Origin: Ignavibacteria bacterium
GTDB lineage: Bacteria; Bacteroidota; Ignavibacteria; Ignavibacteriales; Melioribacteraceae
Assembly (NCBI GenBank): GCA_027347805.1
Contig: DAIEQP010000361.1
Span: 1-10,759, forward strand
Length of the DNA: 10,759 nt
Direction: 5' to 3'
Below the pieces are notes generated by a model. The model was not told the DNA's origin. It did no database searches and was given only the letters and a program-made list of their open reading frames with translations. Shown here in pieces: positions 1 to 8,584 of the stretch. Position 1 is the stretch's first letter. The number at the start of each line of letters is the position of its first letter. Both the position numbers and the translations under genes were made by a program.

Positions 1-840
1 CAGATTGCCGGAGATAAAATTGATAATGCATATCTCTTTGTAAAACAACCGGGCTGGCGTGGATTTAAAAAATACATTCTAAAAAATTCCGGTGGATTTA
101 ATTATGAAGTTGATGATACTTCAAAATATTCTGTTGATGGAAAATTTCAATATTGCGTTACAATTAATACAGAAAAAAATATTTTTACTTATCCCTCCGG
201 AATTAATAAATCGCCTGAAGACTGGGATTTTTCACAAAACGATTTATGGAATTTAAATGTTTGCCTGCCTGCTGAACCAATTGTTTTGCTTGATGCTTTA
301 CGTGATCAAAATGATTTTGTGTTTCCGCAATTCAATTCATCATTCAAATATTCAGTTGGCAACGTTTCCGGCTCAAATTCCGAAAGGAATTCTATTTCAG
401 TAAAAGTAGATTTCGCTAGGGAAGCAGTGATTCCTTTTGGTTTTCAACTCAATGTAGCAGAAATAATTAAACCGTTTATACATGAACTTAGTCGGTTTAA
501 AAGTTTGGTTATAAAAGGTAAGAATGATGGCAGCCCGGGGAAAATTTCAATAAAATTTTTAACCGGAGATGGAAAATGCTTCGGAGGTGAAATTAAATTA
601 TCAGAAAAATGGAGTGATATAAAACTTCCATTGGAAAATTTTAAAAATGACTTTGCATTGATATTACCAAATTCATATCCGCAATTTTTGCGTAAGATAT
701 GGAATGGAAACAATGATATTGCTAATCAGCAATTTGATCTAAGTAAAATTCAATTTGTGCAGATTGTCTGCGAAAAGGTAAGCGAACAGGTGGAAAACTC
801 TGAAACAGCTTTTAATCTGGAGTCAATTATCCTGCAATGA
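1..840 (+). CDS. 3' end of a probable carbohydrate-binding secreted protein, family uncertain (partial)
   Basis: The frame is open from the first base to the TGA at 838-840, giving 279 visible residues; the true start lies left of the window. A TTG at 286 could be read as a start, but the frame continues upstream without a stop and there is no ribosome site there, so I treat it as internal. Residues 61-95 carry a Pro/Trp-rich stretch (TYPSG, then PEDWDF). Residues about 165-279 alternate short hydrophobic strands and charged turns, contain PNSYPQFL (223-230), and end in a strand-like FNLESIILQ. This is the look of a galactose-binding-type beta-sandwich at the C-terminus of secreted carbohydrate-active proteins of Bacteroidota. 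No catalytic motif is visible, so the enzyme class, if any, cannot be given. It ends 44 bp before the GH2 gene on the same strand and is probably co-transcribed with it. The reading frame is firm; the function is inference. Confidence 0.75.
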   Translation, partial: QIAGDKIDNAYLFVKQPGWRGFKKYILKNSGGFNYEVDDTSKYSVDGKFQYCVTINTEKNIFTYPSGINKSPEDWDFSQNDLWNLNVCLPAEPIVLLDALRDQNDFVFPQFNSSFKYSVGNVSGSNSERNSISVKVDFAREAVIPFGFQLNVAEIIKPFIHELSRFKSLVIKGKNDGSPGKISIKFLTGDGKCFGGEIKLSEKWSDIKLPLENFKNDFALILPNSYPQFLRKIWNGNNDIANQQFDLSKIQFVQIVCEKVSEQVENSETAFNLESIILQ

Positions 841-884
841 TAAATAATATTAGTTTTATAATGATTTAAATTATCGAGAAGAAC

Positions 885-3347
885 ATGAAAACACCCGGCT
901 TAGTTACTGTTAAAGTATTTTTCGTTACTATTTATGTATTCGGATTTCTTTGTGTGTCCCTTCTTCATGCGCAAAATTCACCCAGGGAAAGAATACTTTT
1001 TAATTACGATTGGAAATTTCAATTAGATGATCAAAAAGGCGCTGAGAATATTTCTTTTAGCGATGAAAACTGGAGAACACTGGATCTTCCACACGATTGG
1101 AGTATTGAGGGAAAATACAGTAAGGATGAACCAACAGGAGGCAGCGGAGGTTATTTACCAACCGGAATTGGATGGTACCGAAAACATTTTTCTGTTTCAA
1201 AAAATGATTTGAAGAAAAATATCTTCATTGAATTCGATGGCGTTTACATGAACAGTGATGTCTGGATTAATGGTCATCATCTTGGAAAATATCCTTACGG
1301 ATACAGCAGTTTTCAATACGAGCTTACCAAGTATTTAGTGGACGGACAAAATATAATCTCTGTTCGTGTTGACAATTCTGCACAACCTAATACACGGTGG
1401 TACACAGGATCAGGAATTTATAGAAATGTTTGGCTGGTTAAAACTAATCAGCTTCATATTTCTCACTGGGGTGTTTCTATTACAACTACTCAAGTTTCAA
1501 AAGAGGCTGCAAAAGTTGCAGTAAATACTATGATTGAAAATAGAAATCAAAAAGTCGGTAATGTGATTTTAAAATCAATTGTGGTTGATGAAAATGGAAA
1601 AGAAATTGCTCAAGTCGTAACACCAATAAAAATTGAATCAGGTGTTCAGAAAAAAACCGGACAGGAAATAAATATTATTTCACCCGAATTATGGTCGGTT
1701 GAGGCACCAGTTCTTTATAATCTTTACACAATGATTTTTGATGGCAAAAATAAAATTGATGAGGTGGTTACAACTTTTGGAATTAGAAATATAGAGTATA
1801 ACGTTGATAAAGGATTTTTCTTAAACGGTAATCATGTAAAAATGAATGGCGTTTGTCTCCATCATGATGGCGGTAGTGTTGGTGCTGCAGTGCCAATAAA
1901 AGTATGGGAAAGAAGATTAAATATTCTAAAACAGATGGGATGCAATGCAATAAGAACTTCTCACAACCCACCGGCACCGGAATTTTTAGATCTGTGTGAC
2001 AGGATGGGTTTTTTGGTTATGGACGAACCATTTGATGAATGGAAATACGGAAAAAGAAAATATGGTTACCATGAATATTTTGATGAATGGTGGAAGAAAG
2101 ATTTAGTTTCCATGATATATCGTGATAGAAACCATCCTTCTATTGTTATGTGGAGCGCAGGCAACGAAATTCCAGAACAGAAAAGTGAGAATGGTGCTGC
2201 TATGTTAAAAATGCTGGTTGATGTTTTTCATCAGGAAGATCCTACTCGGCCTGTAACTTTAGCATGCGATAATATAGCCGCTGATGGCGGTGCAACAACC
2301 TTAGAGTTTCTGAAAGGACTTGATATTGTTGGTTACAATTATGTTGACCGCTGGCATGAACGGCGCGAATTGTTTTACAGCATTGACCGTCATGATCACC
2401 CTGATTGGAAAATGATCGGCAGCGAAAGTACATCTAACAGCGGCGGGACACGCGGTGGCTATTCTCTGGGAAATGATTCTTCGGTTGTAAAACCTAATTA
2501 TAATTTTAAAATGATTGATGCAGAACAGCTTTGGAAGTTTGTTGCAACACATGATTATGTTATTGGCGATTTTATGTGGACAGGAATTGATTATCTGGGT
2601 GAATCGTTTTGGCCTGCAAAAAATTTTGATTTCGGCGTGCTGGACTTATGCGGATTTCCTAAAGACGGATTTTATTTTTATCAAAGCCAGTGGACAAAAG
2701 AACCAATGATTCATCTATTTCCTCACTGGAATTGGAAAGGAAGAGAAGGACAGGTAATTCCTGTATTGTGTTATACAAATTGCGATGCTGCTGAGCTGTT
2801 CTTGAATGGGAGATCATTCGGTGAAAAAAGATTGGAATTTCCGCGCCAAGGAAATTCAGGCGGCTGGAATCTCTATGATAAAACACAAGTTCTTCCAACA
2901 ACCGCCGATTTGCATCTTCAATGGGATGTTCCTTATACACCGGGTGTTTTGAAAATTGTTGGAAAGAAAGATGGAAAAGTTGCCGCAATACAGGAAATTC
3001 ACACAACTGATTCACCATATGCAATCCGGTTGAAAGCTGATAGAAACAATATTTCTCCTGATAAAACGGATATTGTTCACATTGAAGTTTCAGTAGTTGA
3101 TAAAAATGGAAATATTGTTCCTACAGCTAATAATCTGATTAAATTTGAAATCGAAGGGGAAGGAAAGATTATTGGAGTTGATAATGGAGATCAATTCGAT
3201 CATGATTCGTATAAGATACCGCAAAGAAAAGTTTTTAACGGACTAGCATTAGTGATAATTCAATCAAAAGATTCTAAAGGCGAAATTAAAATGAAGGCAG
3301 TTTCAGATAGCTTAATTAGTGCGGAAATAAAGATTAATGTAAAATAA
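885..3347 (+). CDS. Secreted GH2 glycosidase, probable beta-galactosidase with DUF4982
   Basis: Complete 820-residue glycoside hydrolase family 2 enzyme, expected to remove terminal beta-linked sugars, most likely galactose, with retention. A hydrophobic signal peptide covers about residues 8-28, ending LLHAQ, so it is exported to the periplasm or cell surface; no lipobox is seen. Order: sugar-binding jelly roll (about 33-185, including RWYTGSGIYRNVWL), Ig-like domain (about 190-302), TIM barrel (about 305-605), DUF4982 (about 608-700, with HWNWKGREGQ and AELFLNGRSFG), and a C-terminal Ig-like GH2 domain (about 710-820). The barrel shows RTSHNPP (357-363), the acid/base E428 in SAGNE, and the probable nucleophile E514 in IGSES; nothing essential is missing. 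The length suits the DUF4982 subgroup. The ATG at 885 is chosen because the signal peptide starts there, with a weak GAGAAG upstream. Beta-glucuronidase or another GH2 specificity cannot be excluded from sequence alone. Confidence 0.93.
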   Translation: MKTPGLVTVKVFFVTIYVFGFLCVSLLHAQNSPRERILFNYDWKFQLDDQKGAENISFSDENWRTLDLPHDWSIEGKYSKDEPTGGSGGYLPTGIGWYRKHFSVSKNDLKKNIFIEFDGVYMNSDVWINGHHLGKYPYGYSSFQYELTKYLVDGQNIISVRVDNSAQPNTRWYTGSGIYRNVWLVKTNQLHISHWGVSITTTQVSKEAAKVAVNTMIENRNQKVGNVILKSIVVDENGKEIAQVVTPIKIESGVQKKTGQEINIISPELWSVEAPVLYNLYTMIFDGKNKIDEVVTTFGIRNIEYNVDKGFFLNGNHVKMNGVCLHHDGGSVGAAVPIKVWERRLNILKQMGCNAIRTSHNPPAPEFLDLCDRMGFLVMDEPFDEWKYGKRKYGYHEYFDEWWKKDLVSMIYRDRNHPSIVMWSAGNEIPEQKSENGAAMLKMLVDVFHQEDPTRPVTLACDNIAADGGATTLEFLKGLDIVGYNYVDRWHERRELFYSIDRHDHPDWKMIGSESTSNSGGTRGGYSLGNDSSVVKPNYNFKMIDAEQLWKFVATHDYVIGDFMWTGIDYLGESFWPAKNFDFGVLDLCGFPKDGFYFYQSQWTKEPMIHLFPHWNWKGREGQVIPVLCYTNCDAAELFLNGRSFGEKRLEFPRQGNSGGWNLYDKTQVLPTTADLHLQWDVPYTPGVLKIVGKKDGKVAAIQEIHTTDSPYAIRLKADRNNISPDKTDIVHIEVSVVDKNGNIVPTANNLIKFEIEGEGKIIGVDNGDQFDHDSYKIPQRKVFNGLALVIIQSKDSKGEIKMKAVSDSLISAEIKINVK

Positions 3348-3400
3348 TTACACCTTATCTATGTAAATGATTATGATAGCAGAAAAAATTATAAAAAAAA

Positions 3401-3412
3401 CATTTTAAAATG
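3401..3412. repeat. 12-bp perfect palindrome CATTTTAAAATG
   Basis: The twelve bases are their own reverse complement. It lies 54 bp after the GH2 stop codon, just past an A-rich run. It could be an operator half-site pair or a chance product of the AT-rich background; it has no loop, so it is not a terminator. Confidence 0.3.
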
Positions 3413-3499
3413 AGGTCCGAGCAGCTGTTAATTAAATAAGGTCTGAATAGGGAAAAATCTAAATAACGCAAAAAATTAACCGGGTATTCCTAATGTTGG

Positions 3500-3548
3500 G
3501 AGTTCAAATAAAAATCTTTAGAATTCTTAATTTGATTTTGGGGAACTC
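3500..3548. repeat. Interrupted inverted repeat, possible stem-loop in the susC leader
   Basis: GAGTTC at 3500-3505 is complementary to GAACTC at 3543-3548. Inside it, AAAATC at 3511-3516 is complementary to GATTTT at 3534-3539, with a 5x3 internal loop between the two helices. TTA (3518-3520) can further pair with TAA (3528-3530). The nested arrangement would fold into one hairpin of about 49 nt if transcribed. No long T-tract follows, so a classical terminator is unlikely; an RNA leader structure or a regulator-binding site are the alternatives. Confidence 0.4.
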
Positions 3549-3602
3549 ATTTCACTAATTTAATACAACACTAAAAATCATGGTTTATTAAACTTCTGTT
3601 TG

Positions 3603-3614
3603 TTCTAAATAGAA
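3603..3614. repeat. Short inverted repeat TTCTA-AA-TAGAA
   Basis: Five-base arms around a two-base centre. It lies 9 bp before a second small inverted repeat (3624-3637), and the pair together would suit a dimeric regulator, but the arms are short and AT-rich and chance is a real alternative. Confidence 0.25.
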
Positions 3615-3623
3615 ATATGAAAG

Positions 3624-3637
3624 AGTTATCCATAACT
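3624..3637. repeat. Inverted repeat AGTTAT-CC-ATAACT, candidate operator
   Basis: Perfect six-base arms around a two-base centre, 245 bp upstream of the susC start. The dyad size fits a helix-turn-helix dimer site such as those of LacI-type or GntR-type regulators, which often control glycan loci. No regulator gene is in the window, so the assignment to a regulator is inference. Confidence 0.35.
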
Positions 3638-3872
3638 TTGATTAGATTTTTACTACTTATACCATCCGACCAAATCATACAAATCAATTCGATTAGAGTA
3701 TTTAGAGCAAAAACAGTATTGTCTTTAACAGGGATTAGTTTTTAATAATAATCATTTACTTTTAACAAATTTTAAAGGGCGTTTAATACTTTCTATTATC
3801 ATTTCGATCTAAGAAACAATTAGATACATAAAAGTTTGATTCACTTAACTAAATAAACCAAATAAAATAAAC

Positions 3873-3880
3873 GAGGAAGG
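3873..3880 (+). promoter_or_regulatory. Ribosome binding site of susC (GAGGAAGG)
   Basis: A purine-rich Shine-Dalgarno sequence directly precedes the ATG at 3882. It decides the start: the alternative internal ATG (residue 18, before the hydrophobic core of the signal peptide) has no comparable site. Confidence 0.75.
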
Positions 3881-3881
3881 T

Positions 3882-6800
3882 ATGACAAAACCAAAACAAT
3901 TAAACTTATTGGCTAATTCTTGCGGCTGCAAAATGCGCCAATTAAGTTTTGTGCTTTTTGCGTTTTTATTTCTACAAGCAGGTACGTTACTTCTCGCGCA
4001 ACAGTTAGAGGTCCGCGGCAAAGTGACTAGTGCTGAAGATAGAACTGAATTAATCGGCGCCTCAGTTTTAGAAAAGGGAACAACAAACGGAACTGCTACC
4101 GATGTGAACGGAGAATTCAAACTAAAAGTTAGAAAGGGTGCAGTTCTTGTCATCTCTTATGTCGGTCACTTAAAGGAGGAAGTTACTATTGCTGACCAGA
4201 CATATCTGAATATTTCATTAAGAATGGATGTAAAACAATTTAAAGAAGTTACAGTTGTAGGTATCGGTTATGGTGAAGTTAAAAAAGCTGATGCTACCGG
4301 TTCTGTTACAGCTATTTCTGCAAAAGATTTTAGTCAGGCAACAATTACTTCTCCCCAGGAATTATTGATTGGTAAAGCTGCGGGAGTTATTGCAAATAAT
4401 GTAAGTGGAACTGCCGGAGCAGCAACTAAAATTAGAATTCGCGGCGGATCATCAGTTCTTGCTAATAATGATCCTTTAATTGTAGTTGATAACATTCCTT
4501 TGGAAAGTGCCGGAATTTCCGGTATGGCAAATCCATTGTCAACTATCAACCCAAATGATATCGAATCATTCACCATTTTGAAAGACGCTTCTGCAACTGC
4601 GATTTATGGTTCAAGAGCTTCAAATGGTGTTATTATTATTAAAACCAAAAAAGGTTCTCTTGCCGAATTTGGTGAACAAAAAATGACCGTTAATTATAAC
4701 GGTAGTCTTTCTATGGCAACTAGTGCTAAATTATTAAATGTATTCACTGGTGATGAATATAGAGCATTGATTGCTGATAGAGTAGCTAAATTTGGTCTTG
4801 ATAAAACAGCACAAACGAGATTAGGCACATCAAATACAGATTGGCAAAATGAAATTTACAGAACTGCTCCTACAACAGAACACAATGTAAGCATCAGCCA
4901 TGCAATTGGTATGGTTCCTTACCGTGTTTCTTTAGATTATATGTATCAGGGTGGTATTCTGAAATATAACAGCATGGATAGAAAAAACATTAACCTTGTT
5001 GTTACTCCTTCTTTACTAGACGGTAATTTAAAGATGGATTTAAATGCATCAGCTTCCTGGATCAGCAATAATTTTTCAAACCCGGGTGCTGTTGGTGCTG
5101 CAATTCAATTTGATCCTACAAAACCAATTATGAATGGTAATAAAAGATATGGCGGATATACTGCCTGGACAGATATTTCATCAGGTGATCCTTTAAACGG
5201 AACCGCAAATTATATTGCCACAAGCAATCCTGTTGCTCTTTTAGAATACCGTCATAATACATCTGATGCTACAAGATATTTGCTCGGCGGTAAGTTCGAT
5301 TATAATATTCCTTATATCGAAAATCTGAAAGCCACATTAAATCTTGGTTATGATTATTATAAAACAAATGGAAGTGATATTAATGATACAACAGCTTCCT
5401 GGGCACAGAGACAGCCAGAGTTTCAAATAAATGAATATAATCAAACAAGAACAAATAGCTTATTGGATTTTTATCTAAACTATAAAGCTGAATTAGGTGT
5501 TAATAAATTTGATTTAACAGGTGGTTATTCATATCAGCATTTTTATAATGAAGGACAAAGTTCAAATAGAGCATGGAATCCAAAAACTCCAGGCGCTACA
5601 ACAACTCCTTATAAAAATGAATATTTCTTAGTTTCATTTTTTGGCAGATTGAATTATACATTGTTGGATAAATATTTGTTAACCTTAACATTAAGAGATG
5701 ATGGTTCTTCAAGATTCTCTTCCGATAACCGCTGGGGCTTGTTCCCTGCAGTTGCAGTTGCATGGAAAATTACTGAAGAATCTTTCATTGGTAAATCTGA
5801 TCTTGTAAATGAACTTAAATTGCGTCTTAGCTGGGGTAAAGCAGGACAGCAGGACGTTGGCAATAACTACTACCCATATATTCCGACATATTCAATTAGT
5901 ACTACCGGTGCTTATTACCAGTTTGGAAATACATTCTATCCAACACTTCGTCCAAATGCATACGATGCAAATCTGAAGTGGGAAACTCTTACTTCATTAA
6001 ATGCCGGTTTAGACTTTACTTTACTTGATAAGAGATTATCAGGTTCTGTTGAAATCTACAAAAATACTTCCGACGATATGTTAAACAGTATTCCTATTCC
6101 AGTCGGTACTAACTTCTCAAATTATCTTCTCACCAATGTTGGATCAATGGAAAATAAAGGCGTGGAAGTTAGTTTAAGCGGAACTCCAATATTAGAAAAA
6201 GATTTGTCTTGGGAAGTTGGAGTAAATTTAACATACAACAAAAATGAAATTACTAAATTAACTATTAGCGACGATCCAAGTTATCCTGGTGTTAATACAG
6301 GCGGAATAGCTGGTGGTGTTGGTAATACAATTCAAAAATATTTAGTCGGCTATCCTTCAAGAATATTCTTCTTATTCTCTCAAGTACTTGATGCAAATGG
6401 AAATCCTATTGAAGGTTTATATGTTGACAAGAGCGGCCAGGGCGGCAACGTTGCTGGAAACGATTTAAATAAATATGCTCTTAAATCTCCAAACCCTGAT
6501 GTATTGATGGGTATCTCTTCTAAATTCAACTACAAAGAATTTGATTTCAGTTTTTCCGGTAGATTAAGCATTGGCAATTATGTATATAACAATAATGCGT
6601 CAAGCATTGCGATCTATTCGCAATTGTATAATCAAAGCGGATACTTGTCAAACATTTTGACTGATGTAAGGAAAACCAATTTTAGTAATGCTCAGTATTG
6701 GTCAAGCTATTATCTTGAAAATGCTTCATACTTTAAACTGGATTATGTTAGTCTAGGTTATAATTTCACTTCATTATTTGGTAATAATATTAGTGGACGT

Positions 6801-6935
6801 GTTGGCCTATCAGTACAAAATGTATTTACGATTACCGATTATACAGGTCTGGATCCAGAAGTTGATAATGGAATTGATAATAATATTTATCCAAGACCGC
6901 GTACTTATATGTTGTCAATTAGTCTTAATTACTAA
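3882..6935 (+). CDS. susC: SusC/RagA-family TonB-dependent outer membrane transporter
   Basis: Complete 1017-residue SusC-type transporter that imports oligosaccharides across the outer membrane with energy from TonB-ExbBD, working with the SusD lipoprotein as its lid. The N-terminus has a short polar extension and then a hydrophobic signal core (about 19-39) ending LLLAQ. Next come a carboxypeptidase-D-regulatory-like domain (about 42-116, with GKVTSAEDRTELIGASV and GTATDVNGEF), a TonB-box-like EVTVVGIGY (122-130), and a plug (about 133-258) with IRIRGGSSV and the family signature ILKDASATAIYGSRASNGV (232-250). The rest is a beta-barrel rich in aromatic strands that ends in an aromatic residue (ISLNY), as outer membrane proteins do. 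No FecR-sensing secretin-like N-terminal domain is present, so anti-sigma signalling is not expected. It is the first gene of a tight operon, 20 bp before susD. Alpha-glucan as substrate is inferred from the SusE-like and GH13 neighbours. Confidence 0.96.
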   Translation: MTKPKQLNLLANSCGCKMRQLSFVLFAFLFLQAGTLLLAQQLEVRGKVTSAEDRTELIGASVLEKGTTNGTATDVNGEFKLKVRKGAVLVISYVGHLKEEVTIADQTYLNISLRMDVKQFKEVTVVGIGYGEVKKADATGSVTAISAKDFSQATITSPQELLIGKAAGVIANNVSGTAGAATKIRIRGGSSVLANNDPLIVVDNIPLESAGISGMANPLSTINPNDIESFTILKDASATAIYGSRASNGVIIIKTKKGSLAEFGEQKMTVNYNGSLSMATSAKLLNVFTGDEYRALIADRVAKFGLDKTAQTRLGTSNTDWQNEIYRTAPTTEHNVSISHAIGMVPYRVSLDYMYQGGILKYNSMDRKNINLVVTPSLLDGNLKMDLNASASWISNNFSNPGAVGAAIQFDPTKPIMNGNKRYGGYTAWTDISSGDPLNGTANYIATSNPVALLEYRHNTSDATRYLLGGKFDYNIPYIENLKATLNLGYDYYKTNGSDINDTTASWAQRQPEFQINEYNQTRTNSLLDFYLNYKAELGVNKFDLTGGYSYQHFYNEGQSSNRAWNPKTPGATTTPYKNEYFLVSFFGRLNYTLLDKYLLTLTLRDDGSSRFSSDNRWGLFPAVAVAWKITEESFIGKSDLVNELKLRLSWGKAGQQDVGNNYYPYIPTYSISTTGAYYQFGNTFYPTLRPNAYDANLKWETLTSLNAGLDFTLLDKRLSGSVEIYKNTSDDMLNSIPIPVGTNFSNYLLTNVGSMENKGVEVSLSGTPILEKDLSWEVGVNLTYNKNEITKLTISDDPSYPGVNTGGIAGGVGNTIQKYLVGYPSRIFFLFSQVLDANGNPIEGLYVDKSGQGGNVAGNDLNKYALKSPNPDVLMGISSKFNYKEFDFSFSGRLSIGNYVYNNNASSIAIYSQLYNQSGYLSNILTDVRKTNFSNAQYWSSYYLENASYFKLDYVSLGYNFTSLFGNNISGRVGLSVQNVFTITDYTGLDPEVDNGIDNNIYPRPRTYMLSISLNY

Positions 6936-6940
6936 TTTTT

Positions 6941-6946
6941 GGAAGG
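6941..6946 (+). promoter_or_regulatory. Ribosome binding site of susD (GGAAGG)
   Basis: GGAAGG lies nine bases before the ATG at 6956 and just after the susC stop. With the sites at susC and susE it shows regular Shine-Dalgarno use in this operon. Confidence 0.7.
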
Positions 6947-6955
6947 AAAATAAAC

Positions 6956-8578
6956 ATGAAAAAAATAACATTAATAACAACAATATTCATAACTGCATTC
7001 TTGCTTTCATCGTGCGTGAAAGATTTAGATGTGCAGCCGATAGATCCAAATGTAAATACAGTTAATAATGTTTTTACTGGCCCAACAGCGTATAAACAGG
7101 CATTGGCTAAAGTTTATGCTGGTTTTGCCTTAACAGGACAAAACGGCGGTGCCGGTAATGCAGATATTGCTGGTATCGATGAAGGATTCAGCAGCTATAT
7201 TCGTACTTACTGGAATTTACAGGAACTCTCCACTGATGAAGCTATCATGTCCTGGGACGATGCTACTATTAAAGATTTGCATTATCAAACATGGTCGCCA
7301 AATGATGTATTCTTAACAGCATTTTACTCAAGAATATATTTCACTATTGCATTGAGTAATGAATTTATAAGAAATGCAACCGATGCAATGGGTTCTGCTT
7401 CCGGAACATTCCTTAGTGATTTGACTGCATTCAGAGCTGAAGCCCGCTTTATTCGTGCACTGGCTTATTATCATGCAATCGATATGTATGGTAATGTTCC
7501 ATTCGTTACCGAAGCAGACAAAGCCGGTGCATTCTTCCCAAGAAGAATAAACCGTCTTGAACTCTTCAACTATATTGAAAGTGAACTTAAAGCAATGGAA
7601 AACGATCTTGTTCCTGCAAGACAAAATGAATATGCAAGAGCAGATAGAGGAGCAGCATGGTTCTTACTAGCTAAATTATATCTGAATGCAAAAGTATATA
7701 CAGGTACCGATAGATCTACCGATGCTCTTACTTATATAAACAAAGTAATTTCTGCTGGTTATACTCTTGATCCAAGTTATCAGCACATTTTCAGCGGAGA
7801 TAATAACACAAGCAAAGAAATTATTTTCCCAATTGCTTTTTATGGACAAAATAGCCAGACCTGGGGCGGCACAACTTTCTTGGTTAGCGGTTCTAGCGGA
7901 GGTTCAATGGCTTCACGCGGATTAGGCAGCTGGGGCGGTATGAGAACAATAAAAGAGTTTGCTGCTAAATTCAATATTACTCAAAATAGCTTTGCATCTT
8001 CTGTAACATATCCTGCAAACTATAATGCAGGTAAAGACAGAAGAGGAATGTTCTACTTCGATCCTTCAAGCTGGGTTTGGGATATTTCGAACGTTGGAAC
8101 ATTTACAGAAGGTATTGGAGTTACAAAGTGGTCAAATCTTTCTGCAAATGGCAGCGCTGCACCTAATGCACATAATAGTTTCGCAAGTACAGATTTTCCA
8201 ATGTTCCGTTTAGCAGACGCATATTTAATGTATGCTGAAGCTGTACTGAGAGGCGGTTCAGGTGGCGATTTGGCAACTGCAGTAAATTATATTAATGCAT
8301 TAAGACAACGTGCTTACGGAGATGCTTCCGGAAATATTACATCTGCTAATCTGAACTTAAATTTCATTTTGGATGAACGTGCACGTGAATTATATTGGGA
8401 AGGTACAAGAAGAACAGACCTTGTTCGTTTTGGACAATTTACAAACGGATCTTACGTTTGGCAATGGAAGGGAAGATCTAAAAATGGAGCTCAGACAAGT
8501 TCATTCAGAGATTTATTCCCTATTCCAATAAATGATATAAATGCTAATCCAAACTTGGTTCAAAATCCAGGCTATTAA
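6956..8578 (+). CDS. susD: SusD/RagB-family surface glycan-binding lipoprotein
   Basis: Complete 540-residue SusD-family protein that captures oligosaccharides at the outer membrane and closes over the SusC barrel. The signal peptide ends in the lipobox LSSC with C20 as the lipidated residue. Family landmarks in order are the N-terminal helical part with AYKQALAKVYAGF (45-57), the TPR-like stretch RAEARFIRALAYYHAIDMYG (160-179), FRLADAYLMYAEA (417-429), DERARELYWEGTRRTDLVRF (473-492), and the C-terminal pattern FPIP...NPNLVQNPGY. The segment YVWQWKG (500-506) is like that of SusD proteins from starch systems as I remember them, which supports an alpha-glucan ligand but was not checked by alignment. 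The gene lies between susC and the susE-like gene with 20-bp and 19-bp gaps. Length and domain content are normal; nothing is broken. Confidence 0.96.
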   Translation: MKKITLITTIFITAFLLSSCVKDLDVQPIDPNVNTVNNVFTGPTAYKQALAKVYAGFALTGQNGGAGNADIAGIDEGFSSYIRTYWNLQELSTDEAIMSWDDATIKDLHYQTWSPNDVFLTAFYSRIYFTIALSNEFIRNATDAMGSASGTFLSDLTAFRAEARFIRALAYYHAIDMYGNVPFVTEADKAGAFFPRRINRLELFNYIESELKAMENDLVPARQNEYARADRGAAWFLLAKLYLNAKVYTGTDRSTDALTYINKVISAGYTLDPSYQHIFSGDNNTSKEIIFPIAFYGQNSQTWGGTTFLVSGSSGGSMASRGLGSWGGMRTIKEFAAKFNITQNSFASSVTYPANYNAGKDRRGMFYFDPSSWVWDISNVGTFTEGIGVTKWSNLSANGSAAPNAHNSFASTDFPMFRLADAYLMYAEAVLRGGSGGDLATAVNYINALRQRAYGDASGNITSANLNLNFILDERARELYWEGTRRTDLVRFGQFTNGSYVWQWKGRSKNGAQTSSFRDLFPIPINDINANPNLVQNPGY

Positions 8579-8584
8579 TAGTTT

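Larger units (their letters stand above)
3348..3881. other. 534-bp AT-rich intergenic region, presumed leader/control region of the susCDE operon
   Basis: No open frame of convincing length or coding character crosses this stretch. It must end the GH2 unit and hold the promoter of the susC operon. No GC-rich hairpin with a T-tract follows the GH2 stop, so its terminator is not identified. I looked for a Bacteroidota-type promoter (TTG, then TAnnTTTG about 20 bp downstream) and for sigma-70 boxes. TTG at 3719-3721 and TACTTTTA at 3757-3764 are present but lie too far apart, so I call no promoter. The region contains several short inverted repeats (listed separately) and an imperfect direct repeat, AGGTCCGA at 3413-3420 and AGGTCTGA at 3439-3446. 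The length is larger than a simple promoter needs, which suggests a long 5' untranslated leader or an operator region; that is inference. Confidence 0.6.

Noticed and set aside
286..840. TTG at 286 as the start of an independent small gene
   Set aside because: The frame is open all the way to base 1 with the same coding character, and no ribosome site precedes the TTG; the gene simply begins outside the window.
2659..3024. Minus-strand open frame of 121 codons inside the GH2 gene
   Set aside because: It lies wholly opposite a well-conserved enzyme domain, has no ribosome site or recognisable protein features, and is explained as a shadow of the GH2 frame.
3626..3634. TTATCCATA resembling a DnaA box
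   Set aside because: It differs from the TTATCCACA consensus in one base, stands alone without a cluster or AT-rich unwinding repeats, and is better explained as part of the AGTTAT-CC-ATAACT dyad. No replication gene is nearby.
3719..3764. Bacteroidota-type promoter made of TTG (3719-3721) and TACTTTTA (3757-3764)
   Set aside because: The 35-bp spacing is far longer than the usual ~19-21 bp, and such AT-rich words are expected by chance here.
3845..4153. Minus-strand open frame of 102 codons opposite the susC start
   Set aside because: It overlaps the signal peptide and first domain of SusC on the other strand, and its low-complexity Ser/Pro/Phe-rich translation looks like an antisense shadow.
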